Source: Bacillota bacterium
Lineage (GTDB): Bacteria > Bacillota > Clostridia > Acetivibrionales > DTU013
Direction of reading: 5' to 3'
DNA length: 45,112 bases
Assembly: GCA_023439545.1 (NCBI GenBank)
Contig: JAEXNT010000057.1
Location: 1 to 45,112, forward strand
A program made the position numbers and the translations under genes. The notes under the pieces are model-generated. The model saw nothing but the letters and a program-made list of their open reading frames with translations, did no database searches and was not told the DNA's origin. This document shows, in pieces, positions 26,720 to 35,589 of the stretch. Each line of letters opens with the position of its first letter. The stretch's first letter is position 1.

Positions 26720-27913
26720 ATGAAGATTCGCCGCTATTTGGCCAAAAATACGCAGGAAGCGATACTCAAGGTCAAGATGGATCTTGGTAATGAAGCGCTC
26801 ATACTAAATACAAGGAAAGTCAGGAAAAAAGGCCTGCTTGGCTTATTTTCGAAGCCGATGGTCGAAGTGCTTGCGGCTATTGACGAATACAATGTCGCCA
26901 AAAATGAAGGCGATGCGGCAAAAGCCCCTGACAAGCCCACTGAGAAAACTATACATACTCCGAACACGGCAGACAAAATAATTTTTGACGAAAAAGAGGA
27001 GAAAATAGCGAATCTGGAGAATAAAATAACGAATATGGAGGATCTGCTGCAGAAACTGTACGTACAGATGAAGGGCGGAGAAAAAACCGTACAGCAGCCT
27101 GCAAAGGAAGAGCGCCTCCCAACGGGCTCCAAGGTCGCCGAAATGTTCTACGGAAACCTTGTAAAAAACGAAGTCGAACCCTATATTGCAAGAAAGATAA
27201 CAGATGCGGCAGCATCGAAGCTTGTTGAAGGAATGGGCGTAAATGATATGGCGGCGCAGCTGCAAGCGCTGGTCTCGGCCTTGCTGGGCAAGCCCGAAAC
27301 CATAAAACCGGGTGCGCCGGGTAAGCCTACGGTCGCAATATTCGTTGGACCTACGGGTGTGGGCAAGACAACGACGCTTGCAAAAATTGCCGCAAACTAT
27401 CTGCTAAACCAGAAGAAGTCCATTGGGCTGATAACTGCGGATACATACAGAATCGCGGCAGTGGAGCAGCTCAAGACCTATGCGGAAATATTGGGCATTC
27501 CGGTTTCGGTGGCATATACGGCAACCGAGATACGCGAGGCTGTCAGCCAGCATTCCGACAAGGATATAGTGCTCATTGATACGGCTGGCAGAAGTCACAG
27601 GAACAAGGCGCAGTTCGAAGAGTTGAAAGCTTTGATAGCGGCGTCCGGCGCGGATGAAGTATACCTGGTACTCAGCGCTACGACAAGCAGCAGGAACTGC
27701 AGGGAAATATTGAACAGCTATGACTTTTTGACTAATTATAAGTTGATCTTTACAAAAATTGACGAGGCTCCTGTACAGGGTATTATCCTCAATGTCAGAT
27801 ATCTTACGGGAAAGAGCCTCTCATATATTACAACCGGACAAAGCGTGCCTGATGATATTGAAACAGCCAATATCGACAAGATCACCAAGAATCTGATGGG
27901 GAGCATAAGCTAG
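26720..27913 (+). CDS. flhF: Flagellar placement GTPase FlhF (SRP family)
   Basis: FlhF is an SRP-type GTPase that helps set flagellar site and number. The 397-residue protein has a basic N-terminal region beginning MKIRRYLAKNTQEAILKVKMDLG, a variable linker with a short coiled coil (about 95-120), and the NG domain with GPTGVGKTTTLAKIA (around 210), the motif DTYRIAAVEQL and the G3 region DTAGRSHRN. Its stop is immediately followed by flhG, its regulator. Confidence 0.95.
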   Translation: MKIRRYLAKNTQEAILKVKMDLGNEALILNTRKVRKKGLLGLFSKPMVEVLAAIDEYNVAKNEGDAAKAPDKPTEKTIHTPNTADKIIFDEKEEKIANLENKITNMEDLLQKLYVQMKGGEKTVQQPAKEERLPTGSKVAEMFYGNLVKNEVEPYIARKITDAAASKLVEGMGVNDMAAQLQALVSALLGKPETIKPGAPGKPTVAIFVGPTGVGKTTTLAKIAANYLLNQKKSIGLITADTYRIAAVEQLKTYAEILGIPVSVAYTATEIREAVSQHSDKDIVLIDTAGRSHRNKAQFEELKALIAASGADEVYLVLSATTSSRNCREILNSYDFLTNYKLIFTKIDEAPVQGIILNVRYLTGKSLSYITTGQSVPDDIETANIDKITKNLMGSIS

Positions 27914-28825
27914 ATGATGGATCAGGCGGAAAAACTACGACAGGCGATCGATAACCTCAAATTGAAACAGGCTGTGAACCAGGTGATTGCGCCGGAACCG
28001 CCTGTAAAAAGAACGGCCAGGGTTATTACCGTTACGAGCGGCAAAGGCGGCGTCGGTAAGACAAACGTTACGATAAATCTTGCAATAGCATTGAGCGAAC
28101 AGGGGTACAGGGTCGTAATACTAGATGCGGATTTCGGACTGGCGAATATCGATGTGCTGTTCGGGATAGTACCGCAGTACACGCTGCTGGATGTTGTAAA
28201 GAACAAAAAAAACATACTCGAGATACTCTCCGACGGTCCGAGGAATATAAAATTCATATCGGGCGGTTCCGGCGTAGAGGATCTCGTAAAACTCGACAAA
28301 CAGCAGATTATGAAGTTCGTCGAGAATATGGCGCTTTTGGACAAGATCGCCGACATTATAATAGTAGATACGGGCGCAGGTCTTTCGGAAAGCGTGATGA
28401 GTTTCATAGTGGCGGCAGACGAGGTATTACTCGTGACCACCCCCGAACCGACTTCGATCACAGACGCATATGCGTTGATAAAGATGGTTTCGAACAGGGA
28501 TAAGACAAAAAAGATCAGAGTCGTGGTAAACAGGGCGGATAGTGTCAATGAAGCAAACGATGTTTTGAACAAGCTGGTGCTTGTAGCTGAAAAATTCCTG
28601 GGTATCTCACTGGAGCCTGCGGGTTACATAATGCATGACGATGCGGTGGTCAAGGCGGTAAAACAGCAGCAGCCATTTTCAATAAGCTTTCCCAGGAGCC
28701 CGGCTGCAAGGAACATAAGGGATATTTCGGCAAAGCTTGCCGAAAAGAGTATTGCAGGCGAGCCTGGCTCTTATTCAGGCGTAAGGGGTTTTCTCAACAG
28801 GCTTGTAGGTTTTATGAAGGCCTGA
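27914..28825 (+). CDS. flhG: Flagellar number regulator FlhG (MinD-like ATPase, YlxH)
   Basis: FlhG is a MinD/ParA-type ATPase that stimulates FlhF GTP hydrolysis and limits flagellar number. The 303-residue protein starts with the FlhF-activating helix (DQAEKLRQ, matching the known DQAxxLR motif), then a deviant Walker A (SGKGGVGKT), the switch I region DADFGLANIDVLFG and the switch II DTGAG. A basic amphipathic C-terminus (RGFLNRLVGFMKA) is a likely membrane-targeting sequence. ATG 27914 or 27917 may be used; the gene abuts flhF. Confidence 0.95.
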   Translation: MMDQAEKLRQAIDNLKLKQAVNQVIAPEPPVKRTARVITVTSGKGGVGKTNVTINLAIALSEQGYRVVILDADFGLANIDVLFGIVPQYTLLDVVKNKKNILEILSDGPRNIKFISGGSGVEDLVKLDKQQIMKFVENMALLDKIADIIIVDTGAGLSESVMSFIVAADEVLLVTTPEPTSITDAYALIKMVSNRDKTKKIRVVVNRADSVNEANDVLNKLVLVAEKFLGISLEPAGYIMHDDAVVKAVKQQQPFSISFPRSPAARNIRDISAKLAEKSIAGEPGSYSGVRGFLNRLVGFMKA

Positions 28826-28873
28826 CGGTAAGACATACATTAAAAAGCAAGTTATTGCAGGGCAGGGGATGAG

Positions 28874-29566
28874 ATGAATCTATCTGAACTGGAAGTGGGT
28901 TCCAAACTGGAACTCGAGCTCTTCGACAATAACGGCGTAAGAGCTCAGAAAACTTTGATAAGCGAATATGAATGGATGGTTGATGACGATACGATTGCAA
29001 TAGCGGCGCCTATTTCGGAAAGAAAGATAGTTCCGGTGCCTGCAGGTTCAGCGATGAACATCTATTTCATAAAACAGTATGAAAGTAACGTAAATTTATA
29101 TAAATTCCGGGCCGTTGTAAAAAACAGGTATGATGCGGACAATCTCAAAGTTCTTCTGGTAACGAAAGAAGGAGAGATAACCAGGGTACAGAGACGCGAC
29201 TATTACAGGCTGGACATGCTGTTGGAGGTAAGTTACAGGCCGATTGAGCCGGGACGCGGCGGTTACGCGGGAGAAAAGCAGTTTAAAAAATCGCTTTCGG
29301 TCAATCTGAGCGGCGGTGGTATTTGCCTCCTGCTCGACGATGAATTCGAAACGGGTGACCTTATCGAATGCGAGATGACTTTTGACCGGATCAAAAATAT
29401 AAGGTTCTTCGGCAAGGTCGTCAGATTTGATGAATCGGACAGGGAGGGCAGGTACAAATATAAGGCGGGCGTAGCGTATATAGAGATCGACGAAAATGAC
29501 AGAGAAACAGTAGTTCGATATATTTTTCAAGAGCAGCGCAAATTACTCAGAAAGGGTTTGGTTTAG
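28874..29566 (+). CDS. YcgR/MotI-like flagellar brake protein with PilZ domain
   Basis: The 230-residue protein has an N-terminal YcgR-like beta-domain (about 1-95) and a C-terminal PilZ domain. Both c-di-GMP contact motifs are intact: Arg108-xxx-Arg112 (in QRRDYYRL) and Asn144-x-Ser146-xx-Gly149 (in VNLSGGG). In B. subtilis the relative MotI (YpfA) acts on the stator as a clutch when c-di-GMP is high. Sitting between flhG and cheB, it puts a c-di-GMP output inside the motility operon. GCAGGGGATGAG precedes ATG 28874. Confidence 0.9.
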   Translation: MNLSELEVGSKLELELFDNNGVRAQKTLISEYEWMVDDDTIAIAAPISERKIVPVPAGSAMNIYFIKQYESNVNLYKFRAVVKNRYDADNLKVLLVTKEGEITRVQRRDYYRLDMLLEVSYRPIEPGRGGYAGEKQFKKSLSVNLSGGGICLLLDDEFETGDLIECEMTFDRIKNIRFFGKVVRFDESDREGRYKYKAGVAYIEIDENDRETVVRYIFQEQRKLLRKGLV

Positions 29567-29569
29567 GCG

Positions 29570-30637
29570 ATGGCCAGGAACGTCGGAGTACTTGTAGTTG
29601 ATGATTCGGCTTTTATGCGCAAGATGCTGACTGATATATTGGAAAGCACAAGGGAAATCAAAGTAATCGGCACGGCCAGAGATGGCTTTGAAGCATTGAA
29701 GAAAGTCAAGGAATTGAATCCCGACGTCATAACACTTGATGTTGAAATGCCGTCCATGGACGGTTTGAGTTGTTTGAGGGAATTGCAGAAGATAACCGAT
29801 ATACCTGTCATAATGCTGAGCAGCCGTACAGGTACCGGAGAGCAGTCGACTATCGAAGCACTTGAGGCAGGAGCAATAGATTTTATCACAAAACCTACGG
29901 GTTTGTTCGATATATCCGGCGAGGAAAAGAAAAAAGAGATCATTGAAAAAGTAAAAATGGCAAAAGCGATCAGGACTGTGAAACACGCAGCCAGCAGACC
30001 CGCGGCAGTTGTTCCCGCAAAGAAGGCGGATCAGGCAGGCTTAAGACAAAACTACCTTAAGACACTGATCGTTATAGGAACTTCCACAGGTGGCCCGAAA
30101 GCGCTGCAGGAGGTGATACCGTTCATTCCGGACGATTTACCGGCTGCAGTCGTGATCGTACAGCATATGCCTCCCGGTTTTACCAAATCGCTGGCAGACA
30201 GGCTGAATACGCTAAGCAGGCTTACGGTAAAAGAAGGAGAAAACAACGAAGTGATAAAGCCGGGCTTTGCGTATATAGCGCCGGGTGACTTCCATATGGA
30301 GGTCTTCGGGGACGGTCCGGATATGAAGATCAGGCTTACCAAAGGACCTCCGTTAGGTTCGCTCAGGCCTGCAGTAAACGTTTTGATGGACTCTGTAGCA
30401 AAATCCGGTTTCCACAGTGTAATCGGAGTTGTGATGACAGGGATGGGAAACGACGGCAAGGAAGGCATAGTAAAAATGAAGAAAGCAAACAACGCCGTTA
30501 TAATATCACAGGACGAGCAATCCTGCGTAGTATACGGGATGCCGAAGTCGGCGGTCAGTACGGGAGTTGTTGATGAGATAGTCCCTCTGAAGGAAATTTC
30601 AGAGGTCATAGTCAAATATATGGGGGTGGAGCAATAA
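29570..30637 (+). CDS. cheB: Chemoreceptor methylesterase/deamidase CheB
   Basis: CheB removes methyl groups from chemoreceptors and deamidates glutamines when phosphorylated by CheA. The 355-residue protein has a receiver domain with phosphoacceptor Asp57 (ITLDVEMPSMDG), a linker (about 125-162) and the esterase domain with the catalytic triad Ser172 (GTSTGGPKAL), His199 (VQHMPPGFT) and Asp295 (GMGNDGKEG). cheR, its usual opponent, is not in this window. It overlaps cheA by one base. Confidence 0.96.
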   Translation: MARNVGVLVVDDSAFMRKMLTDILESTREIKVIGTARDGFEALKKVKELNPDVITLDVEMPSMDGLSCLRELQKITDIPVIMLSSRTGTGEQSTIEALEAGAIDFITKPTGLFDISGEEKKKEIIEKVKMAKAIRTVKHAASRPAAVVPAKKADQAGLRQNYLKTLIVIGTSTGGPKALQEVIPFIPDDLPAAVVIVQHMPPGFTKSLADRLNTLSRLTVKEGENNEVIKPGFAYIAPGDFHMEVFGDGPDMKIRLTKGPPLGSLRPAVNVLMDSVAKSGFHSVIGVVMTGMGNDGKEGIVKMKKANNAVIISQDEQSCVVYGMPKSAVSTGVVDEIVPLKEISEVIVKYMGVEQ

Positions 30638-32694
30638 TGGACATGAGCCAGTATTTGGAAATTTTTATTGAAGAGACCAGAGAGCATTTGCAAAGCTTGA
30701 ATCAATGCCTGCTGCAGATGGAAAAAAATCCACAGGACAATTCGATGCTCAATGAGATTTTCAGAGTGGCACATACGCTAAAGGGTATGTCCGGAACTAT
30801 GGGCTTCAATAGGATGTCCAGATTGACGCATGATATGGAGGATGTACTTCAGGCTCTTCGCAGTAATGAAATGAAGGTAAGCCCCGAATTGATCGATTTG
30901 CTTTTCAAATGCCTCGACGCACTTGAGAACTATACTACGGTGATCGTCGAGACAGGCTCGGAGGGAACAGAGGATAATGCGGCCATCATCAGCTCACTTG
31001 CGGAAATGATCCAAAGCAAGGGTTCGGCAGGTGCTCCGGCGGCCGCTGCAGTTGCGCCGGCTTCGGCTTTATCCGCCGTCCTGGCCGATTCTGCAGCCGA
31101 TCTTTCCCTTAACCAGTACGATATAAGTGTGATAAACAAAGCGGCGGCACTGGGGAACAATGCTTACCAGATCACTGTAAAACTCAATAAAGGTTGTGTC
31201 CTCAAATCCGCGAGAGCCTTCATCATATTCAAGACTCTGGAGAGACACTCGGAAATCATCAAATCCGAGCCCAAAGTACAGGATATAGAAGACGAGAAAT
31301 TCGATTTCGAATTTACTGTAGTCGTACTCTCCAAAGAGGATGAGTCGGTATTCGACAAGGATCTGAATTCTATAGCGGAAGTTGAAGAAGTTATCATCAA
31401 ACTCGTAAAAGCCAAGGAAGAAGTGGTCCAGCAGGCAACCGGAGAGACTTCGGACGTAGAAGATCAGGAAGCCAAGGCGGCTGCGGAAAACGCCGAAGGA
31501 GATATGGCACAGGCCAAGACCGATTCAGCTAAAAGGACAAAGACCGGAAAAACGGTCAGGGTCGATATTGACAGGTTGGACGTACTGCTCAACCTCGTAA
31601 GCGAGCTCATAATTCAAAAGACCAGGCTTGAAGGCCTGGAAGGAATAGAAAAGACCCAATCCTATGTCGAGACGGTGGAGTATTTGGAGAGGATATCAAC
31701 CAATCTGCACGACGCGGTAATGAAGGTCAGGATGGTACCCGTCGAAACAGTATTCAACCGTTTCCCGAGAATGATAAGGGATATTTCTAAGAATCTTGGG
31801 AAAGAGGTCGAACTGACAATGTCGGGCGAGGAAACCGAACTTGACAGAACCGTTATCGATGAAATAGGCGATCCTCTCATCCACCTGCTCAGGAATTCCT
31901 GCGACCACGGAATCGAGTCGGTCGAGCAGAGAAAGAACCTCGGCAAACCGGAAGTTGGCCTTATAGAACTGAAAGCCTACCAGGACGGCAATAACGTAGT
32001 TATTGAAGTAGGGGACGACGGTCAGGGCATCAATGTCGATAAAGTCAAAAAGAAGGCTATAGAACGCGGCCTTATAAACAAGGATATGGCTGCCAACCTT
32101 ACAAAGAAGGATATCATCGATTTCCTCTTCAAACCGAGCTTCAGCACGGCGGACAAGGTGACCGACCTCTCGGGCAGGGGCGTGGGACTCGACGTCGTCA
32201 AGACAAAGATAGAGGCGCTTGGTGGTTTCGTGGAAGTTGAGACCGAGCTCGGAAAGGGAAGCCGGTTCTATATCAGACTTCCTCTGACGCTCGCTATAAT
32301 ACAGGCGCTGCTCGTAATGGTAGGAGAAGAGAAATACGCCATACAGCTTAGTTCAATACACAAGATAACCAATATACCTGCGGACGACGTCAAGCTTGTA
32401 CAGAAGCAGGAGGTCGTGATGTACAGGAATACGGTAATACCGATAGTGAGGCTCGACAAGGTTCTCGAGGTTCCGAGGGAAAACGGCGAAGCTCCCAGGA
32501 ATCTAACGCTTGTCATAGTAAAAAAGGGCGAACGCCTTACCGGCCTTGTTGTCGATAAGATATTGGGACAACAGGAAATCGTGCAGAAATCTCTTGGCAA
32601 GTTCCTGTCCGGAATAAAGGTCATAACCAGCGCAACCATACTCGGAGACGGAAATGTAGCGTTAATACTGGACGTAAATGCTTTAGCAAACTAG
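30637..32694 (+). CDS. cheA: Chemotaxis histidine kinase CheA
   Basis: CheA phosphorylates CheY and CheB in response to receptors. The 685-residue protein has all five domains: P1 with the phosphorylated His46 (RVAHTLKGMSGTMGF), an Ala-rich linker and P2 (about 165-265), P3 dimerisation helices (about 305-360), the P4 ATP domain with the N box (LLRNSCDHGIE), G1 (DDGQGI) and G2 (GRGVGLDVV), and the CheW-like P5 (about 545-685). It starts at ATG 30637 in a TAATG overlap with cheB. Confidence 0.97.
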   Translation: MDMSQYLEIFIEETREHLQSLNQCLLQMEKNPQDNSMLNEIFRVAHTLKGMSGTMGFNRMSRLTHDMEDVLQALRSNEMKVSPELIDLLFKCLDALENYTTVIVETGSEGTEDNAAIISSLAEMIQSKGSAGAPAAAAVAPASALSAVLADSAADLSLNQYDISVINKAAALGNNAYQITVKLNKGCVLKSARAFIIFKTLERHSEIIKSEPKVQDIEDEKFDFEFTVVVLSKEDESVFDKDLNSIAEVEEVIIKLVKAKEEVVQQATGETSDVEDQEAKAAAENAEGDMAQAKTDSAKRTKTGKTVRVDIDRLDVLLNLVSELIIQKTRLEGLEGIEKTQSYVETVEYLERISTNLHDAVMKVRMVPVETVFNRFPRMIRDISKNLGKEVELTMSGEETELDRTVIDEIGDPLIHLLRNSCDHGIESVEQRKNLGKPEVGLIELKAYQDGNNVVIEVGDDGQGINVDKVKKKAIERGLINKDMAANLTKKDIIDFLFKPSFSTADKVTDLSGRGVGLDVVKTKIEALGGFVEVETELGKGSRFYIRLPLTLAIIQALLVMVGEEKYAIQLSSIHKITNIPADDVKLVQKQEVVMYRNTVIPIVRLDKVLEVPRENGEAPRNLTLVIVKKGERLTGLVVDKILGQQEIVQKSLGKFLSGIKVITSATILGDGNVALILDVNALAN

Positions 32695-32710
32695 AAGGGG
32701 AGGGACGACA

Positions 32711-33172
32711 ATGGCAGATCAGAAAATCACGGAAGCAAAGAAATTTCTCATATTCAGACTGGGCAACGAGGAATACGGCATAGATATACATAAAATCACC
32801 ACGATAATTGAAAAGGATATGAACATTGCCAGGGTTCCCAAGCTGCCTGCTTTCATCAGGGGAGTAATTAACTTAAGAGGCGAGATCATACCCGTTATGA
32901 GCCTTAGGCTGAAATTCGGGATGGCGGAGGACGTTTACGGCCCGGATACCAGGATAATTATAATAAAGCTCGATGAAATATCCGCAGGGCTTATTGTCGA
33001 TTCGGTTGCGGAAGTGATCGAACTCGACGAGGAATCCACCGAAAGTATAGCAAATATTTCGGGCGCACTCTCCATGGATTATATCACTGGAGTCGGCAAA
33101 TCGGACGGCAGGATAATCACCCTGCTGAACCTCGAGAAGCTCGTTTCATTGGAAGAGAACACGGGAAAGTAA
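32711..33172 (+). CDS. cheW: Chemotaxis coupling protein CheW
   Basis: CheW bridges chemoreceptors and CheA. The 153-residue protein is a single CheW SH3-like double barrel with the motifs FRLGNEEYGIDIHKITTIIE, IRGVINLRGEIIPVMSLR and ITGVGKSDGRIITLLNLEKL. There is no attached receiver domain, so it is CheW and not CheV. GGGGAGGG precedes ATG 32711; the gap after cheA is 16 nt. Confidence 0.96.
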   Translation: MADQKITEAKKFLIFRLGNEEYGIDIHKITTIIEKDMNIARVPKLPAFIRGVINLRGEIIPVMSLRLKFGMAEDVYGPDTRIIIIKLDEISAGLIVDSVAEVIELDEESTESIANISGALSMDYITGVGKSDGRIITLLNLEKLVSLEENTGK

Positions 33173-33199
33173 GGCAATATATATTTAGGAGAAGCTGGT

Positions 33200-33820
33200 A
33201 TGGCTACAGGTATTGATAACCTCAACAATATGCAGTTGGATGTGTTGAAGGAAATTGGAAACATAGGCGCCGGAAATGCTGCAACAGCACTTGCGAAACT
33301 ACTGAACCGCAAGGTCGATATGGACGTGCCAAGAGCGAAGATTCTTGAATTCAAGGATGTCAGCGATACGCTCGGCGGAGCTGAACTGCCGGTGGTAGGC
33401 ATCCTGCTCAAGGTAAGCGGCGACCTTACCGGAAACATCATGTTCATCCTGCACCAAAAGGCTGCCGGCATGCTGGTAAATATGCTGATGGGCCGTCCGC
33501 TCGATGAGTTCCATGAATTCACCGAAATGGAAATATCAGCGCTGAAAGAAATAGGAAATATACTTGCCGGCTCGTACCTGTCAGCGCTATCCTCGCTGAC
33601 CAACCTGACGATCATGCCGTCCGTACCGGACCTAGCTATCGACATGGCCGGAGCGATCCTGAGCGTCCCGGCGATCGAATTCGGTAAGGTCGGGGATACT
33701 GTGCTTTACATCGAAACAGAGTTTTCGGAAGGGTTTGACAAGGTAGTCGGCGATTTCTTCCTCGTACCTGATTTCGATACGTATGACGTATTATTGAAAG
33801 CATTAGGAGTCGTTGGGTGA
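33200..33820 (+). CDS. cheC: CheY-P phosphatase CheC
   Basis: CheC hydrolyses CheY-P and, with CheD, forms an adaptation feedback loop. The 206-residue protein carries two CheC active-site motifs: LKEIGNIGAGNAATAL (about 14-29) and LKEIGNILAGSYLSAL (about 115-130), each with the Glu and Asn needed for phosphatase activity. This is the two-site form rather than CheX. TTAGGAGAA lies before ATG 33200, and cheD begins on the base after its stop. Confidence 0.95.
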   Translation: MATGIDNLNNMQLDVLKEIGNIGAGNAATALAKLLNRKVDMDVPRAKILEFKDVSDTLGGAELPVVGILLKVSGDLTGNIMFILHQKAAGMLVNMLMGRPLDEFHEFTEMEISALKEIGNILAGSYLSALSSLTNLTIMPSVPDLAIDMAGAILSVPAIEFGKVGDTVLYIETEFSEGFDKVVGDFFLVPDFDTYDVLLKALGVVG

Positions 33821-34306
33821 ATGGTTAATCTGATTAAGGTAGGCATGGCGGATCTGCAATCGTCAAGGCATCCGTGTATAATAACAACACTTGGTCTCGG
33901 ATCCTGCGTGGGCATAGCGCTTTACGACCCCGGCAGAAAAGTGGCCGGGCTTGCTCACATTATGCTGCCTTCGAGTCAGCAGGCCAGAAACAATTCAAAT
34001 ATTGCCAAGTTTGCAGATACAGCAATAGTCAAGCTTGTTGGCGATATGATAAGCCTCGGGGCGGCCAGGTCGCAGATTGTAGCGAAGCTTGCAGGCGGGG
34101 CTCAGATGTTTTCATTCAACGATACATCGGAAATGCTCCGGATAGGCGCGCGAAATGTATCGGCCTCGAAGGAAGCACTTTATTTACTGGGCATACCGAT
34201 CCTCTCCGAGGATACCGGCGGAAATTACGGAAGAACCATAGAGATCAATTCCGAGACAGGAAAGCTTATGATCAAGACGATCGGTCACGGCTTAAAGGAG
34301 ATTTAG
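33821..34306 (+). CDS. cheD: Chemoreceptor glutamine deamidase CheD
   Basis: CheD deamidates chemoreceptor glutamines and stimulates CheC. The 161-residue protein has the catalytic Cys29 (TLGLGSCVGIALYD) and His46 (GLAHIMLPSS), in the same relation as the known Thermotoga residues. The C-terminal part (GAQMFSF; DTGGNYGRTIEI) is also typical. It starts directly after the cheC stop, so the two partners are probably translated together. Confidence 0.95.
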   Translation: MVNLIKVGMADLQSSRHPCIITTLGLGSCVGIALYDPGRKVAGLAHIMLPSSQQARNNSNIAKFADTAIVKLVGDMISLGAARSQIVAKLAGGAQMFSFNDTSEMLRIGARNVSASKEALYLLGIPILSEDTGGNYGRTIEINSETGKLMIKTIGHGLKEI

Positions 34307-34309
34307 CAT

Positions 34310-34735
34310 ATGGAGCGTATCCAGAGGTTACCGTTTATGGCGGGTTGTTTGGCTGCGATCGTCACAGGAATAGCAAGTTACGCAGCTGGAATCGAAAGCC
34401 GGGCGATATATCTACGAATGGCTGTAATGATGCTTGTATTCTTTTTGATAGGCTTTTATGCAAGAAATACGTTATTATCGATACGTGAGGATATAGAGAA
34501 AAAGAAAAGGGAAGAGGAGCTTGAAGAGGCTCAAAGACAGGAACAAATGCTGGAAGATCAAAAAGCGGCCTCACAGGATGGGAAAAAGGCTCAGGAGCAT
34601 CAGGCAGGAGAGCGCCATCCGGCGCCGCAGGCTAATCCGCAGCCCCCGAAACTTGATCTGGTTGCCGATGACAGCGACGATGACTTCAAGCCTTTTGATA
34701 TCAGCAAGGCTGTAAAAGCAAAAGTTAGCGAGTAA
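34310..34735 (+). CDS. Small membrane protein of unknown function between cheD and sigD
   Basis: I do not recognise this family. The 141-residue protein has two predicted membrane helices (about 7-27 and 33-56) and a cytoplasmic, highly charged tail with a Glu/Lys/Gln coiled coil (about 60-90) that ends in an acidic stretch (DDSDDDFKPFD). AAGGAGAT lies about 6 nt before ATG 34310 and the gene begins 3 nt after the cheD stop, so it is surely coexpressed with chemotaxis genes. A role at the motor or receptor array is only inferred from position. Confidence 0.8.
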   Translation: MERIQRLPFMAGCLAAIVTGIASYAAGIESRAIYLRMAVMMLVFFLIGFYARNTLLSIREDIEKKKREEELEEAQRQEQMLEDQKAASQDGKKAQEHQAGERHPAPQANPQPPKLDLVADDSDDDFKPFDISKAVKAKVSE

Positions 34736-34757
34736 TATCGATGTGCGGGGGATAAAA

Positions 34758-35528
34758 ATGCCAAGCAGCAGTAAAGATCAGAAGGAGCTTTGGAAGCAGT
34801 ACCATGAAACCAGGGATTCTGCCATCAGGGAAACTCTGATACTTGAATATTCTCATTTGATCAAATTCATTGCAGGTAGATTGAATATCTATTTCGGCTC
34901 GAACGTAGAGTATGACGACCTTGTCAGTTTCGGTGTTTTTGGGTTGATCGACGCCATTGACAAGTATGACATGAACAAGGGAGTCAAGTTCGAAACCTAT
35001 GCTTCCTTAAGAATACGCGGATCCATAATAGACAGTATAAGAGATATGGACTGGGTGCCGAGGTCTCTCAGGCAAAAGAACAAGGAACTTGAGAAAGCAT
35101 ACTGGGAAGTGGAAAATGAACTGGGCCATTCCGCAACGGATAAGGAAATAGCCGATAAGCTCGGAATTTCGATCGATGAATTCTACAAGCTGCTCAACGA
35201 TGTAAACGTGACCTCGATGGTATCACTTGAGGACTTCCTCGAGCAGAATTACGAAGTCGGCACGGATATAACGAGCACCAACAGTTCGGACAGGCCCGAG
35301 CATGAAGCGGAATTGAACGAATTACGCGAGATTCTTGGAGAATCTATTGAAAAGTTGCCGGAAAAAGAAAAAATGGTACTAACCTTGTATTATTACGAAG
35401 AATTGACATTAAAAGAAATAAGTGCGATAATGAAGGTGTCTGAATCCCGTATTTCACAGCTTCATACGAAGGCTATAATGCGTTTGAGAGGTAAACTTGC
35501 GCGACAAAAATCGTTGCTGGACGACTGA
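34758..35528 (+). CDS. sigD: Flagellar sigma factor sigma-D (FliA/WhiG family)
   Basis: Sigma-D directs RNA polymerase to late flagellar and chemotaxis genes. The 256-residue protein has sigma region 2 (YSHLIKFIAGRLNIYFG; YDDLVSFGVFGLIDAIDKYD; FETYASLRIRGSIIDSIRDMDWVPRSLR), region 3 and region 4 (LPEKEKMVLTLYYYEELTLKEISAIMKVSESRISQLHTKA). I choose ATG 34758 because GGGGG is 6 nt upstream; a GTG at 34743 is also in frame. The anti-sigma factor FlgM is not in the window. Being inside the operon, it is made along with the hook-basal body genes. Confidence 0.96.
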   Translation: MPSSSKDQKELWKQYHETRDSAIRETLILEYSHLIKFIAGRLNIYFGSNVEYDDLVSFGVFGLIDAIDKYDMNKGVKFETYASLRIRGSIIDSIRDMDWVPRSLRQKNKELEKAYWEVENELGHSATDKEIADKLGISIDEFYKLLNDVNVTSMVSLEDFLEQNYEVGTDITSTNSSDRPEHEAELNELREILGESIEKLPEKEKMVLTLYYYEELTLKEISAIMKVSESRISQLHTKAIMRLRGKLARQKSLLDD

Positions 35529-35589
35529 ATGCGGGTACAGCTTTGCTGTTTAAGAGAAAGTCATCTGTAGACGGGGGTTTGCTTGAAGG

